A stretch of 64,000 bases of DNA from Streptomyces sp. MST-110588 (GCF_022695595.1 NZ_CP074380.1:1911001-1975000), one strand, 5' to 3'; positions 35,207-46,177 are shown, counted from the stretch's first letter. Translations and numbers: made by a program. The notes: generated by a model from the sequence alone, not told the origin.

Positions 35207-38200
35207 ATGGCTAGGACAGCGCTGGACTCGTTCTCCCCCGCCACCCGGGACTGGTTCACGGGCGCCTTCCGCGCGCCCACCGCCGCCCAGGAGGGTGCCT
35301 GGCGGGCGATCGGCGAGGGCTCCGACGTCCTGGTCGTCGCGCCGACGGGTTCCGGCAAGACCCTGGCCGCCTTCCTCGCCTCCCTGGACCGTCTCGCCGC
35401 CACTCCTCCGCCCGCCGACGCCAAGAAGCGCTGCCGGGTGCTGTACATCTCGCCCCTGAAAGCGCTCGCGGTCGACGTCGAGCGCAATCTGCGCAGCCCG
35501 CTGACGGGCATCCGCCAGGAGTCCGTACGTCTGGGTCTGCCCGAGCCCGACATCCGGGTGGGCATCCGGTCCGGTGACACCCCGGCCGCCGAGCGCCGGT
35601 CGATCGCCAACCGCCCGCCGGACATCCTGATCACGACCCCGAATCGCTGTTCCTGATGCTGACGTCCTCGGCCCGTGAGGCGCTGACGGGCGTGGAGACG
35701 GTGATCCTCGACGAGGTGCACGCGGTCGCCGGTACCAAGCGCGGCGCGCATCTGGCGCTCTCCCTGGAGCGGCTGGACGCCCTTCTGGAGCGGCCGGCGC
35801 GCCGTATCGGCCTGTCGGCGACCGTGCGCCCGGTGGAGGAGGTCGCCCGCTATCTGTCCCCCCAGCGGCGGGTGGAGATCGTCCAGCCGCCCTCCGGCAA
35901 GGAGTTCGACCTGTCCGTGGTCGTCCCGGTCGAGGACCTCGGGGAGCTGGGCGGCTCCCCCGTCCAGGAGGGCGCCACCGGCGAGAAGCCCTCCATCTGG
36001 CCGCATGTCGAGGAGAGGATCGCCGACCTGGTCCAGGCGCACCGCTCCACGATCGTCTTCGCCAACTCCCGCCGCCTCGCCGAGCGCCTGTGCAACCGCC
36101 TGAATGAGATCGCCTACGAACGGGCCACGGGCGAGGCACTGCCGGAGGACCACTCCCCGCCGAGCTGATGGCCGAGTCGGGGGCGGCCAGGGGCGCGCCC
36201 GCGCTGCTGGCCCGCGCCCACCACGGCTCGGTCTCCAAGGAACAGCGCGCCCAGGTGGAGGAGGACCTCAAGGCGGGCCGGCTGCCGGCCGTGGTGGCCA
36301 CCTCCAGTCTGGAGCTGGGCATCGACATGGGCGCGGTGGACCTGGTCGTCCAGGTGGAGTCGCCGCCGTCGGTGGCCTCCGGCCTCCAGCGGGTGGGGCG
36401 TGCGGGCCATCAGGTCGGCGCGGTCTCCCGGGGCGTGGTCTTCCCCAAGTACCGTGGCGACCTGGTCCAGGCCGCCGTGGTGACCGAGCGGATGCGGGCC
36501 GGCGCCATCGAGTCGCTGCGCATCCCCGCCAATCCGCTGGACGTGCTCGCCCAGCAGCTCGTGGCCATGACGGCGATGGACACCTGGGACGTGGGGGAAC
36601 TGCTGGCCCTGGTCCGCCGCGCCGCCTCCTTCGCCACGCTGCCCGAGTCGGCGTTCACGGCCGTCCTGGACATGCTCGCCGGCCGCTACCCGTCCGACGC
36701 CTTCGCCGAGCTGCGGCCCCGCGTCGTATGGGACCGCGTCGCGCAGACGGTCACCGGCCGCCCGGGGGCGCAGCGGCTGGCCGTCACCTCCGGCGGCACG
36801 ATCCCCGACCGCGGCCTGTTCGGGGTCTTCCTCGCGGGCGCCGACCCCAAGAAAGGCGGCGGGCGCGTCGGGGAGCTGGACGAGGAGATGGTCTACGAGT
36901 CACGGGTCGGTGACGTCTTCACACTCGGTACGACGTCCTGGCGCATCGAGGACATCACCCGCGACCGGGTGCTGGTCTCCCCCGCCCCCGGAGTTCCCGG
37001 CCGGCTGCCCTTCTGGAAGGGCGACCAGCTCGGCCGCCCGCTGGAACTGGGCCGCGCGCTGGGCGCGTTCCTCCGTGAGATCGGATCACTGGCCCCCGAG
37101 GCGGCCCGAGAGCGGCTGGCCGCCGCCGGCCTGGACGACTGGGCCGTCGGCAACGTCCTGGGCTATCTGGACGAGCAGCGGCAGGCGTGCGGCCATGTGC
37201 CGGACGACCGCACGATCGTCGTCGAGCGCTTCCGGGACGAGCTCGGTGACTGGCGGGTCGTGGTGCACTCCCCCTTCGGCGCGCAGGTGCACGCCCCCTG
37301 GGCGCTCGCCCTGGGCGCCCGTCTCTCCGAGCGCTACGGCATGGACGCCCAGGTCATGCACGCCGACGACGGCATCGTGCTGCGGCTGCCCGACGCCGAC
37401 CTGATGGGCCTGGACCTCCTGGACACCGACCCGGCCGGGCCGGTCGGCTCCGGCGCGGCCGGCCGGGGCACCGAGTACGACCCCGAGCAGTCCCCGGTCG
37501 GCGCGGCCGACGTCGTCTTCGACAAGGGCGAGGTGGACCAGCTCGTCACCGACCAGGTGGGCGGCTCCGCGCTGTTCGCCTCCCGGTTCCGCGAGTGCGC
37601 GGCGCGCGCCCTGCTCCTGCCGCGCCGCTCACCGGGCAAGCGCACACCGCTGTGGCAGCAGCGCCAGCGGGCCTCCCAGCTCCTCCAGGTGGCCGGTGAG
37701 TTCGGCTCGTTCCCGATCATCCTGGAGGCCGTACGCGAATGCCTCCAGGACGTCTTCGACGTGCCGGGGCTGGCCGAGCTGATGGGAGACATCGAGGCAC
37801 GCCGGGTCCGCCTGCTCGAGGTCACCACTCCCGAGCCCTCCCCCTTCGCCCGCTCGCTCCTGTTCGGTTATGTCGCACAGTTCCTGTACGAGGGCGACTC
37901 CCCGCTCGCCGAGCGCCGGGCCGCCGCGCTGTCCCTGGACTCCCGCCTCCTGGCGGAGCTGCTGGGCCAGGCCGAACTGCGCGAGCTGCTGGACGCGGAC
38001 GTGCTGGCCGAGCTGGAGCGCGAACTCCAGTGGCGCACGGACGACCGCCGGGTCAAGGACGCCGAGGGCGTGGCCGACGCGCTGCGCGTCCTGGGGCCGC
38101 TGACCGACGCGGAGCTGGCCGAGCGCGGCGCGGAGCCGGGATGGGCCCAGGACCTGTCGGTGGCCCGGCGCGCCATCAGGGTCCGCATCGCGGGGCAGGA

Positions 38201-40001
38201 CCACTGGGCCGCCGTCGAGGACGCCGGCCGGCTGCGGGACGCCCTGGGCACCGCCCTGCCCGTAGGCGTCCCGGAATCCTTCACCGAACCCGTCAAGGAC
38301 CCCTTGGGCGACCTGCTCTCCCGCTACGCCCGTACGCACGGCCCGTTCACCTCCGAGCAGGCCGCGGCCCGCTTCGGCCTCGGCACGGCCGTCACGGACG
38401 GCGCCCTGCACCGCCTCGCCGCGGCCGGCCGGGTCGTACCGGGCGAATTCCGCCCACCCGTCGCCCACCACCCTTCACCGGAAGCGCTGCACGCCGCGCC
38501 TTCCCCTGGAACCGGCCAGGAGTGGTGCGACGCCCAGGTCCTGCGCCGGCTGCGCCGCCGTTCGCTGGCCGCCCTGCGCGAGGAGCTGGAGCCGGTACCA
38601 CCCACCGCCCTGGCCGCGTTCCTGCCCCAGTGGCAGCACCTGGGCACGCACAGCCTGCGCGGCATCGACGGACTCCTGCGGGCCATCGAGCAGTTGCAGG
38701 GCGCCGCGGTGCCCGCCTCCGCCCTGGAAAAACTCGTCCTGCCCTCCCGCGTCACCGACTACACCCCCGCCCTGCTGGATGAACTGACCGCCACCGGAGA
38801 GGTGTTGTGGGCCGGCGCGGGCGCCCTGCCCGGCAAGGACGGCTGGATCTCCCTGCACCTGGCCGACTCAGCGCCGCTGCTCCTGCCGCCCCCGTACCCG
38901 CTCGAACCGACCGCGCTGCACGAATCCGTCCTGAGCGCCCTGGCCCCCGGCTACGGACTCTTCTTCCGCCAGATCGCCGACCAGGTACGGGCCACCACCC
39001 ACCCCGAGTGCACCGACCCCCAACTGGCCGACGCGCTGTGGGAGCTGGCCTGGTCCGGCCGCCTCACCAACGACACCCTCGCCCCGCTGCGCGCCCTCCT
39101 CGGCTCGGGGCGCACCGCCGGGTCCACCGCGCACCGTGCCAAGCGCCCGGTGCCGCGCGGCCGTTATGGAAACGCCGGGGTGGGGTTCACGGCCGGCGCC
39201 CTCACCGGCGGCTCCGGGCGCATGAGCCGGCCCGCTTCCCGGTCCGGCCCGCCGACCGTGGCCGGCCGCTGGTCCCTGCTTCCCGGTCCCGAGCCGGAGG
39301 CGACCCGCCGCGCCCACGCCCTGGCCCGTACGCTCCTGGACCGGCACGGGGTCGTCACCCGTGGCGCGGTCACCGCCGAGGGCGTCGAGGGCGGCTTCTC
39401 CGCCGCCTACCGTGTCCTGTCCGTGTTCGAGGAGACCGGGCAGGCCCGGCGCGGCTATGTCGTGGAGGGCCTGGGCGCCGCCCAGTTCGCGATGGAGGGC
39501 GCGGTCGACCGGCTGCGCGCGGTCGCCGCCCGGCGGGAGCGCACCACCGAGGAGCCCATGCCTCAAGTCTCCGCGCCCTGGCAGGAGGAGCGCCGCCGGA
39601 CCGCGCCCGCGCGGGCGTTCGTACTGGCCGCCGCCGATCCGGCGAACGCCTACGGTGCCGCACTGCCCTGGCCGGAGCCGCCCGACGGCTCCACCCACAA
39701 GCCGGGCCGCAAGGCCGGCTCCCTGGTCGTCCTGGTGGACGGCGAGCTGATCCTCTACATGGAGCGCGGCGGCAAGACCCTGCTGGCCTGGCAGCTTCCC
39801 CGGGACGCCGGGGAGGCGACGGCCGGCAGCCGGCTGGGCCCGGCTCTGGAAGCGCTGACCGCCGCGGCCCGCGCGGGCGCCCTGGGCACGGTCACCGTCG
39901 AGCGCGTGAACGGCGTGGCGGCCCTGACCTCTCCCCTGGCCCCTGCCCTGGAAGCTGCGGGCTTCCACGCCACCCCGCGCGGTCTGCGCCTGAGACCGTG
40001 A
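35207..40001 (+). CDS. lhr: Lhr family ATP-dependent helicase, with two apparent frameshifts
   Basis: A superfamily 2 DNA helicase of about 1598 residues once two one-base gaps are bridged. Frame 1 carries the Q region and motif I VVAPTGSGKTLAAF and stops after ILITTP. Adding one base near 35641 (CCCCG, expected CCG GAA TCG) continues into LFLMLTSSAREAL with the DEVH box (ILDEVHAV) and SATVRPVEE. A second base is missing in the C-run 36155-36158; restoring it joins DHSPAEL to MAESGAARGAPALLARAHHG. From there come LELGIDMGAVDLVVQ, QRVGRAGHQ, and the long Lhr C-terminal domains. ATG 35207 has AGGGAAC. Expected role: 3'-5' translocase in DNA repair. nei follows, giving a repair pair. Confidence 0.88.
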
Positions 40002-40073
40002 GGGCGCGCCCGGCGGCCTCGTACGCGGACCGTGTCCGTACGCGCCACCACCTACCGGCGGCATCATGGGCGT

Positions 40074-40901
40074 ATGCCCGAAGGTGACACGATCTGGCGC
40101 GCGGCGCGGCAGCTCCACGAGGCGCTGGCCGGCAAGACGCTGACGCGCAGTGACCTGCGCGTCCCCCGGCTCGCCACCGTGGACCTGACCGGCCGTACCG
40201 TCCTGGAGGTGGTCTCCCGCGGCAAGCATCTGCTCACCCGCGTCGAGGGGGGCCTGAGCCTCCACTCCCATCTGCGCATGGACGGCGCGTGGAAGATCTA
40301 CGCCCCCGGCGAGCGCTGGCGCGGCGGACCCGCCCATCAGGTCCGGGCGGTGCTGGGCACCGCGGACCGCACCGCCGTCGGTTACCGCCTCCCCGTCCTG
40401 GAACTGCTGCGCACCGCGGACGAGTCCCGGGCCGTCGGCCATCTCGGCCCGGACCTGCTCGGCCCCGGCTGGGACCCGGAAGAGGCCCTGCGGCGGCTGC
40501 TCCGCGACCCCGGCCGTCCGCTCGGCGAAGCCCTGCTGGACCAGCGCAATCTGGCCGGCATCGGCAACATCTACAAATGCGAGCTGTGTTTCCTGCTCCG
40601 TGCCTCCCCCTGGCTTCCCGTAGGCCGCCTCACCGCTCCCGAGCGAACCGTCGCGCTCGCCAAGAAGCTCCTGGAGGCCAACAAGGACCGCCCCTACCGC
40701 GTCACCACCTCCAGCGCCCGCCAGGACCGCCGCCTGTGGGTCTACGGCCGCGCCGGACGGCCCTGTCTGCGCTGCGGCACCGCCGTCCGTACCGCTGACC
40801 AGGGACCCGCCGCCCAAGAGCGGGTCACTTTCTGGTGCCCGGCCTGTCAGCCGGAGGAGACCTCGGACCTCACCCCCGGCGCCGGAAGCCGGCCCCGCTG
40901 A
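40074..40901 (+). CDS. nei: Fpg/Nei family DNA glycosylase (endonuclease VIII type)
   Basis: 275 residues. Pro2-Glu3 (MPEGDTIWRAA) is the catalytic N-terminus; the H2TH region has LLDQRNLAGIGNIYKCELCF, and the C-terminal zinc finger has CLRCGT and CPAC. Removes oxidised pyrimidines and nicks the strand. The start is fixed by the required Pro2. Follows lhr by 72 bases. The EGDTIW start is that of Nei rather than Fpg. Confidence 0.94.
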   Translation: MPEGDTIWRAARQLHEALAGKTLTRSDLRVPRLATVDLTGRTVLEVVSRGKHLLTRVEGGLSLHSHLRMDGAWKIYAPGERWRGGPAHQVRAVLGTADRTAVGYRLPVLELLRTADESRAVGHLGPDLLGPGWDPEEALRRLLRDPGRPLGEALLDQRNLAGIGNIYKCELCFLLRASPWLPVGRLTAPERTVALAKKLLEANKDRPYRVTTSSARQDRRLWVYGRAGRPCLRCGTAVRTADQGPAAQERVTFWCPACQPEETSDLTPGAGSRPR

Positions 40902-41363
40902 ACCACCCCGTACGCCTGCTCGCGCGCCCATTCGTACGCCCGCTCGCGCGCCCGCGCGGCCTCCTGCCATGCCCTTCCCACGGAACGCAGTGGACGGGCA
41001 ACAGGCTCAGCCCCCAGCCGCCCGCCGCCACGGCTCCCTCCACCGCCCCGGACGTCTGCGGCCACAGCGCCAGCCGCAGCACGGCCCACCACCACATCCC
41101 CCGACGGCCGCCGCCACCCCCACCCACGCCCACCGCCACCGGCCTCGCTCGCCCCGTCTGCGCCGCCCGGCCCGTGCCGTGCGCAGCATCGCTTCGTACG
41201 CCTTGCCGCCCCTCACCCGCACGGCGGCGCATATGGCGGACACGGCCGACGCCAGGAACGCCATGGGCGCAAAGGACGCCGACGACGCCACGAAGACGGC
41301 CACAAGCCGGGAGCCCGATATCCGCGCCGCCGAGGTACGGGCCGAGATGTCCTGCCGTGCCAT
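40847..41363 (-). CDS. Hypothetical membrane-associated protein, probably frameshifted
   Basis: ATG 41363 follows an excellent GGAGGAGG site. The first frame gives MARQDISARTSAARISGSRL, a hydrophobic stretch VAVFVASSASFAPMAFLASAVSA and GGKAYEAMLRTARAG, then turns Arg-rich. High-G/C third positions move to a second frame (WWWAVLRLALWPQTS, GLSLLPVHCVPWEG) and then a third (WQEAARARERAYEWAREQAY, stop at 40847). Two one-base indels would make one protein of about 170 residues. The first frame alone ends at 41007. The 3' end would overlap nei convergently. No family recognised. Confidence 0.4.
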
Positions 41364-41602
41364 GGCTGCCTCCTCCGGCCGACGCTAGACGGACGCATCC
41401 GCCCCTGGGAGGGCGCACCGGGGCACTACCGGCGCGAACACAGCGACGAAAACACGCCCGGAGGTCCCGCCCCGGCCTCTTTGGCAGTCTGACCCGGCTC
41501 CGCGTCCACCGCATCCAGGCCGTACGCAGGCCACCGCACCGCCGCACGGCACATCGCCACCGGCCGCGCGCCGGCGCATCCCGCGCACGGCACCACGAAA
41601 GG

Positions 41603-41640
41603 CGCCCCCGGGCCCGCGCTCACGCACGCACCCGGGGGCG
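41603..41640 (-). terminator. Terminator-like hairpin downstream of dps
   Basis: CGCCCCCGGG (41603-41612) and CCCGGGGGCG (41631-41640) form a perfect 10-bp stem with an 18-base loop, about 80 bases after the dps stop. Between it and dps are three CTCCCCTGGTGAT-like direct repeats (41663-41702). The rest of 41364-41602 shows nothing I can name. Confidence 0.55.
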
Positions 41641-41717
41641 GCCCACTTCCCGTGGCAACACTTCCCCTGGTGATACTCCCCTGCGTCACTCCCCTGGTGA
41701 TCCGCCCGGGTCACCGC

Positions 41718-42188
41718 TCAGGCGGTCTCGGCCTGGAACATCCAGTGGTGCTTCTCCAGGTCGGCGGTCAGTCCGATCAGGATGTCCTGCGTGACCGGGT
41801 CCGGCTCGTCCGTGACCTTGATGCGCTCCCGCATCCGCTCGATGACGGCTCCGAGCGCCCGTACGAGGGTCTGTACGGCGTCGGCGTCCTTGATCCAGCC
41901 GTCCTGCACCGTGCCGATCCCACTGGTCTTGGCGACCGTCTCCGCGCGCCCGTCCGGTGTCACGCCTATGGCCGACGCGCGCTCCGCGACCGTGTCGGCA
42001 TGCTGCCGGGCGGTGTCCACGACATCGTCGAGCTGGAGATGTACGGACCGGAAGCGCGGCCCGTAGACGTTCCAGTGGACCTGCTTCGCCACGAGCGAGA
42101 GGTCCACGAGGTCGACGAGGGCTCCCTGGAGAGCGTCACCGACGGTCTTGCGGTCGTCGTCGGACAGCGTGCTCTTGACCACAGACAT
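41718..42188 (-). CDS. dps: Dps family ferritin-like DNA-protecting protein
   Basis: 156 residues, full length for Dps. The ferroxidase region is AKQVHWNVYGPRFRSVHLQLD with the helix-2 D/E residues in VVDTARQHADTVAERASAIG. KHHWMFQAETA closes it. Dodecamers store iron and coat DNA under oxidative and osmotic stress. AAAGGAG precedes the ATG. A match to the SigB promoter consensus lies about 90 bases upstream. Confidence 0.93.
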   Translation of the reverse strand: MSVVKSTLSDDDRKTVGDALQGALVDLVDLSLVAKQVHWNVYGPRFRSVHLQLDDVVDTARQHADTVAERASAIGVTPDGRAETVAKTSGIGTVQDGWIKDADAVQTLVRALGAVIERMRERIKVTDEPDPVTQDILIGLTADLEKHHWMFQAETA

Positions 42189-42277
42189 CCATTCACTCCT
42201 TTTCGGGCGAAATGTTCCGATTCGCCCATCCTACAAACTCTTGGCCTTGTCTGATGGCCCTGTCTGATGAGAGGCGG

Positions 42278-42302
42278 GTACCCAGGAAGAACACCGGAAT
42301 GC
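42278..42302 (-). promoter_or_regulatory. SigB-type promoter upstream of dps
   Basis: On the minus strand GCAT (42299-42302), 15 bases, then GGGTAC (42278-42283) fits the Streptomyces SigB consensus GNNT-N14-16-GGGTAY exactly. Transcription would begin near 42270 and give an ~80-base leader. Dps proteins of the genus are known general stress proteins, which supports the match. Confidence 0.55.
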
Positions 42303-42344
42303 CCGAAGTCCCGCCCGGCGCTCAAGGCCGGACGGGACTTCGGG
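42302..42344 (-). terminator. Strong hairpin downstream of clgR
   Basis: CCCGAAGTCCCG plus CCGGC (42302-42319) pairs with GCCGG plus CGGGACTTCGGG (42327-42344): 17 pairs with one mismatch and a 7-base loop. It is about 255 bases after the clgR stop and just upstream of the dps promoter, so it would insulate dps from clgR read-through. The DNA between it and clgR has no gene I can support. Confidence 0.7.
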
Positions 42345-42600
42345 TTCGGGACTTCTGCTTCGACTTCTTGGTCGGTTCTTCGCGGCCCGGCGAGAGCCAC
42401 GGACAGCAGGAGTGAGGAAGTGAGGCGAGGAGAGAAGCACGCCTGTACGGATGCGGGCGCGCGACCGTACACGTAGGTGCACAGCTATGAGCCGTACAGG
42501 CAAGCACAAGCACAGGTGCGGGGCGACCCGAAGTGCCCAAAGTATGAGCGCCGGGAGTACGTGCGCCACCGGGCCGCCGCGCGGCGTACGTACGCGCAGG

Positions 42601-42984
42601 TCAGGCCGCGACGACGTCCACGGCCTCCGCCGGAGCCTTGATCGTCACACGGTCCTCCGGCATTCCCGTCAGAGAAGCGACCGACACCGCGTTGAACTTC
42701 GGTCGCACCGGAGCCGGCACCGGCTCGTTCGCAGCCGCGGACCGGGCCAGCTCCGCGAGCGCCAGCTCGTCGCTGACCTCCCGCATGAGCTCGGACATCC
42801 GCACGTCCAGCGCGTCACAGATCGCGGAGAGCAGTTCGGAGGACGCCTCCTTCTGCCCCCGCTCCACCTCGGACAAATAACCGAGCGACACCCGGGCGGA
42901 GGAGGAGACCTCGCGCAGGGTGCGGCCCTGGCGCTGACGCTGTCGTCGCAGCACGTCACCCAGCAGGCGACGAAGCAGGATCAT
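42601..42984 (-). CDS. clgR: ClgR-type XRE transcriptional regulator
   Basis: 127 residues. The helix-turn-helix is in [20 protein letters not shown] followed by [15 protein letters not shown]; the C-terminal part ends in VDVVAA. Sequence and its place after rimO-pgsA-cinA match ClgR, the activator of clp protease genes in actinobacteria. The terminal Ala-Ala resembles ClpP1P2 degrons, and ClgR of Streptomyces is known to be a Clp substrate. GGAGGGAG precedes the ATG. The start is 109 bases after the cinA stop. Confidence 0.88.
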   Translation of the reverse strand: MILLRRLLGDVLRRQRQRQGRTLREVSSSARVSLGYLSEVERGQKEASSELLSAICDALDVRMSELMREVSDELALAELARSAAANEPVPAPVRPKFNAVSVASLTGMPEDRVTIKAPAEAVDVVAA

Positions 42985-43093
42985 CGCTGGCTCCCTCCTC
43001 GGACCTCGGATCCGGATCCTTCTCGCCCCACCGTACCGCCTCGGGCCTCGGCCGTGCGGGGCACAAGTTCGTGTTCACTCAGGGCTGTAAACA

Positions 43094-43660
43094 TCAATTC
43101 CCCCCGTGTTGTTCCGTATCCTTTGCCGGCGCATTTCCCGTCAGTTCGCTCAACAGCAGTTCGATGACCGCCCCGACGCTGGACCGGCGGATCCGGTGAC
43201 GGTCACCGTCCAGTGTCAGCCGTCGTACGCTTCCCGCACCGTCCGGCCCCTCGGCCGCGACGAAGACGGTGCCCACAGGCTGTCCGTCCTGGGGGTCCGG
43301 GCCGGCAACCCCTGTAGTGGCGATACCCCAGTCCGCGCCCAGCACACGCCGGACGCCGGTCGCCATCTGCCGCGCGACGTCGGCGTGCACGGCCCCGTGC
43401 GCGGCCAGCAGCGCCGCGTCCACGCCCAGCAGCTCGTGCTTGAGTTCGGTCGCGTACGCCGTGACCGATCCCCTGAAGACCCTGGAGGCCCCGGGTACGG
43501 CGGTCAGCTCGCCCGCGACCAGCCCGCCTGTCAGCGACTCGGCCACCGCCAGGCTCTGCCCGCGCGCCACCAGCGAGGCCAGTACCTCACCCGCCGTGGA
43601 GCCACCGCCCACCACGGGATCACCGCTGCATGCCGAGCCGGGCACGGAGCCACCGTTCAC
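43094..43660 (-). CDS. cinA: CinA C-terminal domain protein (NMN amidohydrolase type)
   Basis: 188 residues with only the C-terminal (PncC-like) domain: LAVAESLTGGLVAGELTAVPG, VTAYATELKHELLGV and TTGVAGPDPQDGQPVGTVFVA. Likely turns nicotinamide mononucleotide into nicotinate mononucleotide in pyridine-nucleotide salvage. The N-terminal MoCF-like domain of full CinA is absent, as usual in actinobacteria. The GTG start overlaps the pgsA stop (GTGA). Confidence 0.9.
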   Translation of the reverse strand: MNGGSVPGSACSGDPVVGGGSTAGEVLASLVARGQSLAVAESLTGGLVAGELTAVPGASRVFRGSVTAYATELKHELLGVDAALLAAHGAVHADVARQMATGVRRVLGADWGIATTGVAGPDPQDGQPVGTVFVAAEGPDGAGSVRRLTLDGDRHRIRRSSVGAVIELLLSELTGNAPAKDTEQHGGN

Positions 43661-44415
43661 CGGCCCGGGCCCCGCTCGCCCCGCTGCGACTCCCGCCCGG
43701 GCCGCCGCTCCGCCGCAAGCCGCTCACCTTCGAGCCGCTCATCTTCGAGCCGCTCACCTTCGAGCCGCTGGCCTCCCAGCCGCTCCCGCTCCAGCTCGCG
43801 CTCCCTGGCCAGCCCGGCCCGCCGCAGCACGATCGCCTGCCGTACGTAATCCAGCCCGGTCACCACGGTCAGCACCACGGCCACCGCCATCACCCACCAC
43901 CGGAACGTCGCCAGCGCGCCGTTCAGCGCGAGGACGTACATCCCCACCGCCGTGCCCTGGGCCAGCGTCTTGGCCTTGCCACCGCGGCTGGCCGGAATGA
44001 CACCGTGCTTGATCACCCAGAAGCGCATCAGTGTGATGCCCAGCTCCCGGAAGAGGATCAGGCCGGTCACCCACCACGGCAGATCGTCGAGCACCGACAG
44101 GCAGATCAGCGCCGAACCCATGATCGCCTTGTCCGCGATCGGATCGGCGATCTTCCCGAAGTCCGTGACCAGGTTGTACTGGCGGGCCAGGTGGCCGTCG
44201 AACACATCGGTGATCATGGCGATGGCGAAGGCCGCCCAGGCGAAGGACCGCCAGGCCGGGTCGTAGCCGTCGCCGTGCATCAGCAGCAGGACGAAGGCCG
44301 GTACGAGCAGCAGCCGCACCATCGTCAGGACGTTGGCGATGTTCCACAGCCCGGCCTGCCGGACGGCCGACGCCGGACGCGGCCCACCGGTCGCCGAAGC
44401 CGGGACTCCGCTCAT
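43657..44415 (-). CDS. pgsA: CDP-diacylglycerol-glycerol-3-phosphate 3-phosphatidyltransferase
   Basis: 252-residue membrane enzyme of phosphatidylglycerol synthesis. The CDP-alcohol phosphotransferase motif is intact: [20 protein letters not shown] with DPIADK after it. Several TMs flank it. The last ~50 residues are a charged Arg/Glu/Leu repeat ([17 protein letters not shown]), likely a cytoplasmic helix. GAGGAGGCGG precedes the ATG; the start overlaps the rimO stop. Confidence 0.92.
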   Translation of the reverse strand: MSGVPASATGGPRPASAVRQAGLWNIANVLTMVRLLLVPAFVLLLMHGDGYDPAWRSFAWAAFAIAMITDVFDGHLARQYNLVTDFGKIADPIADKAIMGSALICLSVLDDLPWWVTGLILFRELGITLMRFWVIKHGVIPASRGGKAKTLAQGTAVGMYVLALNGALATFRWWVMAVAVVLTVVTGLDYVRQAIVLRRAGLARERELERERLGGQRLEGERLEDERLEGERLAAERRPGRESQRGERGPGR

Positions 44416-45926
44416 CTGCCCGCCTCCTCGGAACACGGCGCGCCGTCCACGGACAGCACCTCGGCGACGAGATCCACACCCTCGCTCGCCACGACCTTCG
44501 CCTCGACCATACGGCCCGGAGCGAGCTCCAGGCCGGTCCGCACCAGCGTGACGCCGTCGGTCTCCGGCGCCTGGTGCGCGGCCCGCCCCACGACGCCGTC
44601 CTCCTCGTCGATCCGGTCGACCAGTACGTGGACGGTCTCGCCCAGCCGCTCCTCGGCGCGCTGTGCGGTCAGCTCCTCGGCCAGCCGGGTCAGCCGCGCC
44701 AGCCGCTCGGCGACCACCTCCGGGTCGAGCTTGTGCTCGTACCCGGCGGCTTCGGTGCCGTCCTCGTCGGAGTAGCCGAAGACGCCGATGGCGTCCAGCC
44801 GGGCGTGGCTGATGAAGCGTTCCAGCTCGGCGAAGTCCGCCTCGCTCTCGCCGGGGAAGCCGACGATGAAGTTGGAGCGGGCTCCGGCCTGCGGCGCCTT
44901 CGCCCGGATCTGCGCCAGCAGGTCCAAGAAGCGGTCGGTGTCCCCGAAGCGGCGCATCGCGCGCAGCACGTCCGGGGCGGAGTGCTGGAAGGAGAGGTCG
45001 AAGTACGGCGCGACCTTGTCCGTCCCGGTCAGTACGTCGATCAGCCCCGGCCGCATCTCGGCGGGCTGGAGGTAGCTGACCCGGATCCGCTCGATGCCGT
45101 CCACGGCCGCCAGCTCCGGCAGCAGCGTCTCCAGCAGGCGGATGTCGCCCAGGTCCTTGCCGTAGGAGGTGTTGTTCTCGGAGACCAGCATGATCTCCTT
45201 GACGCCCTGCTCGGCCAGCCAGCGGGTCTCACCCAGGACGTCGGAGGGCCGCCGCGAGATGAAGGAGCCGCGGAAGGAGGGGATGGCGCAGAAGGAGCAG
45301 CGCCGGTCGCAGCCGGAGGCCAGCTTCACCGAGGCCACCGGGCTGCTGCCCAGCCGGCGGCGCAGCGGCGCCCGCGGCCCGGAGGCGGGGGCGATGCCCT
45401 CCGGCAGGTCCTCGGGGGCGTCGGCCGGCTCCTGCGCGGCGCCGGCCGAAGCGCCCTGGGCATGGCCGGGCAGCGCCACTCCGGCCGTGCCCTGCCGCTC
45501 GGCCGGGCTGATCGGCAGCAGCTTGCGGCGGTCGCGGGGGGTGTGCGAGGCGTGGATGCCGCCGTTGAGGATGGTCTGCAGGCGGTCGGAGATGTCGCTG
45601 TAGTCGTCGAAGCCCAGCACGCCGTCGGCCTCGGGCAGCGCCTCGGCCAGCTCCTTGCCGTACCGCTCGGCCATGCAGCCCACGGCCACCACGGCCTGGG
45701 TGCGGCCGTGGTCCTTCAGATCGTTGGCTTCCAGCAGGGCATCGACGGAGTCCTTCTTTGCGGCCTCGACGAACCCGCAGGTGTTGACGACGGCGACATC
45801 GGCATCGGCGGCGTCCTCGACGAGCTCCCAGCCGTCCGCTGCCAGGCGGCCTGCGAGCTCCTCCGAGTCCACCTCGTTACGGGCGCAGCCAAGAGTGACA
45901 AGGGCGACGGTACGGCGTTCGGGCAT
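44412..45926 (-). CDS. rimO: Ribosomal protein S12 (Asp) methylthiotransferase
   Basis: 504 residues, a MiaB relative that modifies the conserved Asp of ribosomal protein S12. [31 protein letters not shown] and [13 protein letters not shown] give the N-terminal cluster cysteines; [19 protein letters not shown] is the radical-SAM CxxxCxxC; a TRAM-like end follows. A Gly/Pro/Ala insertion at about 140-195 is larger than in E. coli Rim[10 protein letters not shown] and the neighbours pgsA-cinA separate it from MiaB. Confidence 0.95.
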   Translation of the reverse strand: MPERRTVALVTLGCARNEVDSEELAGRLAADGWELVEDAADADVAVVNTCGFVEAAKKDSVDALLEANDLKDHGRTQAVVAVGCMAERYGKELAEALPEADGVLGFDDYSDISDRLQTILNGGIHASHTPRDRRKLLPISPAERQGTAGVALPGHAQGASAGAAQEPADAPEDLPEGIAPASGPRAPLRRRLGSSPVASVKLASGCDRRCSFCAIPSFRGSFISRRPSDVLGETRWLAEQGVKEIMLVSENNTSYGKDLGDIRLLETLLPELAAVDGIERIRVSYLQPAEMRPGLIDVLTGTDKVAPYFDLSFQHSAPDVLRAMRRFGDTDRFLDLLAQIRAKAPQAGARSNFIVGFPGESEADFAELERFISHARLDAIGVFGYSDEDGTEAAGYEHKLDPEVVAERLARLTRLAEELTAQRAEERLGETVHVLVDRIDEEDGVVGRAAHQAPETDGVTLVRTGLELAPGRMVEAKVVASEGVDLVAEVLSVDGAPCSEEAGR

Positions 45927-46177
45927 AGGGCTCAGCCTACTTCGTCCCGGCGGCGGTCATCGCTGCCAGGGTTCCCACCGCCGTGCACTCCGTGCACACG
46001 CCCGTATACAGCGTGATACAGCCGCCTACAGCCAAGGACGCACAGTCCCTCGTACGGGGGCGGATACGCGGGCAGATACGCGCAGCGACGCACGTCCGTC
46101 CGTTTCCGTATCCCTGTCCCGTATTCCGTACGGGAACGACGTACCCCTGCCGGAGGACGTGCGGCGCGGGGCTACTC

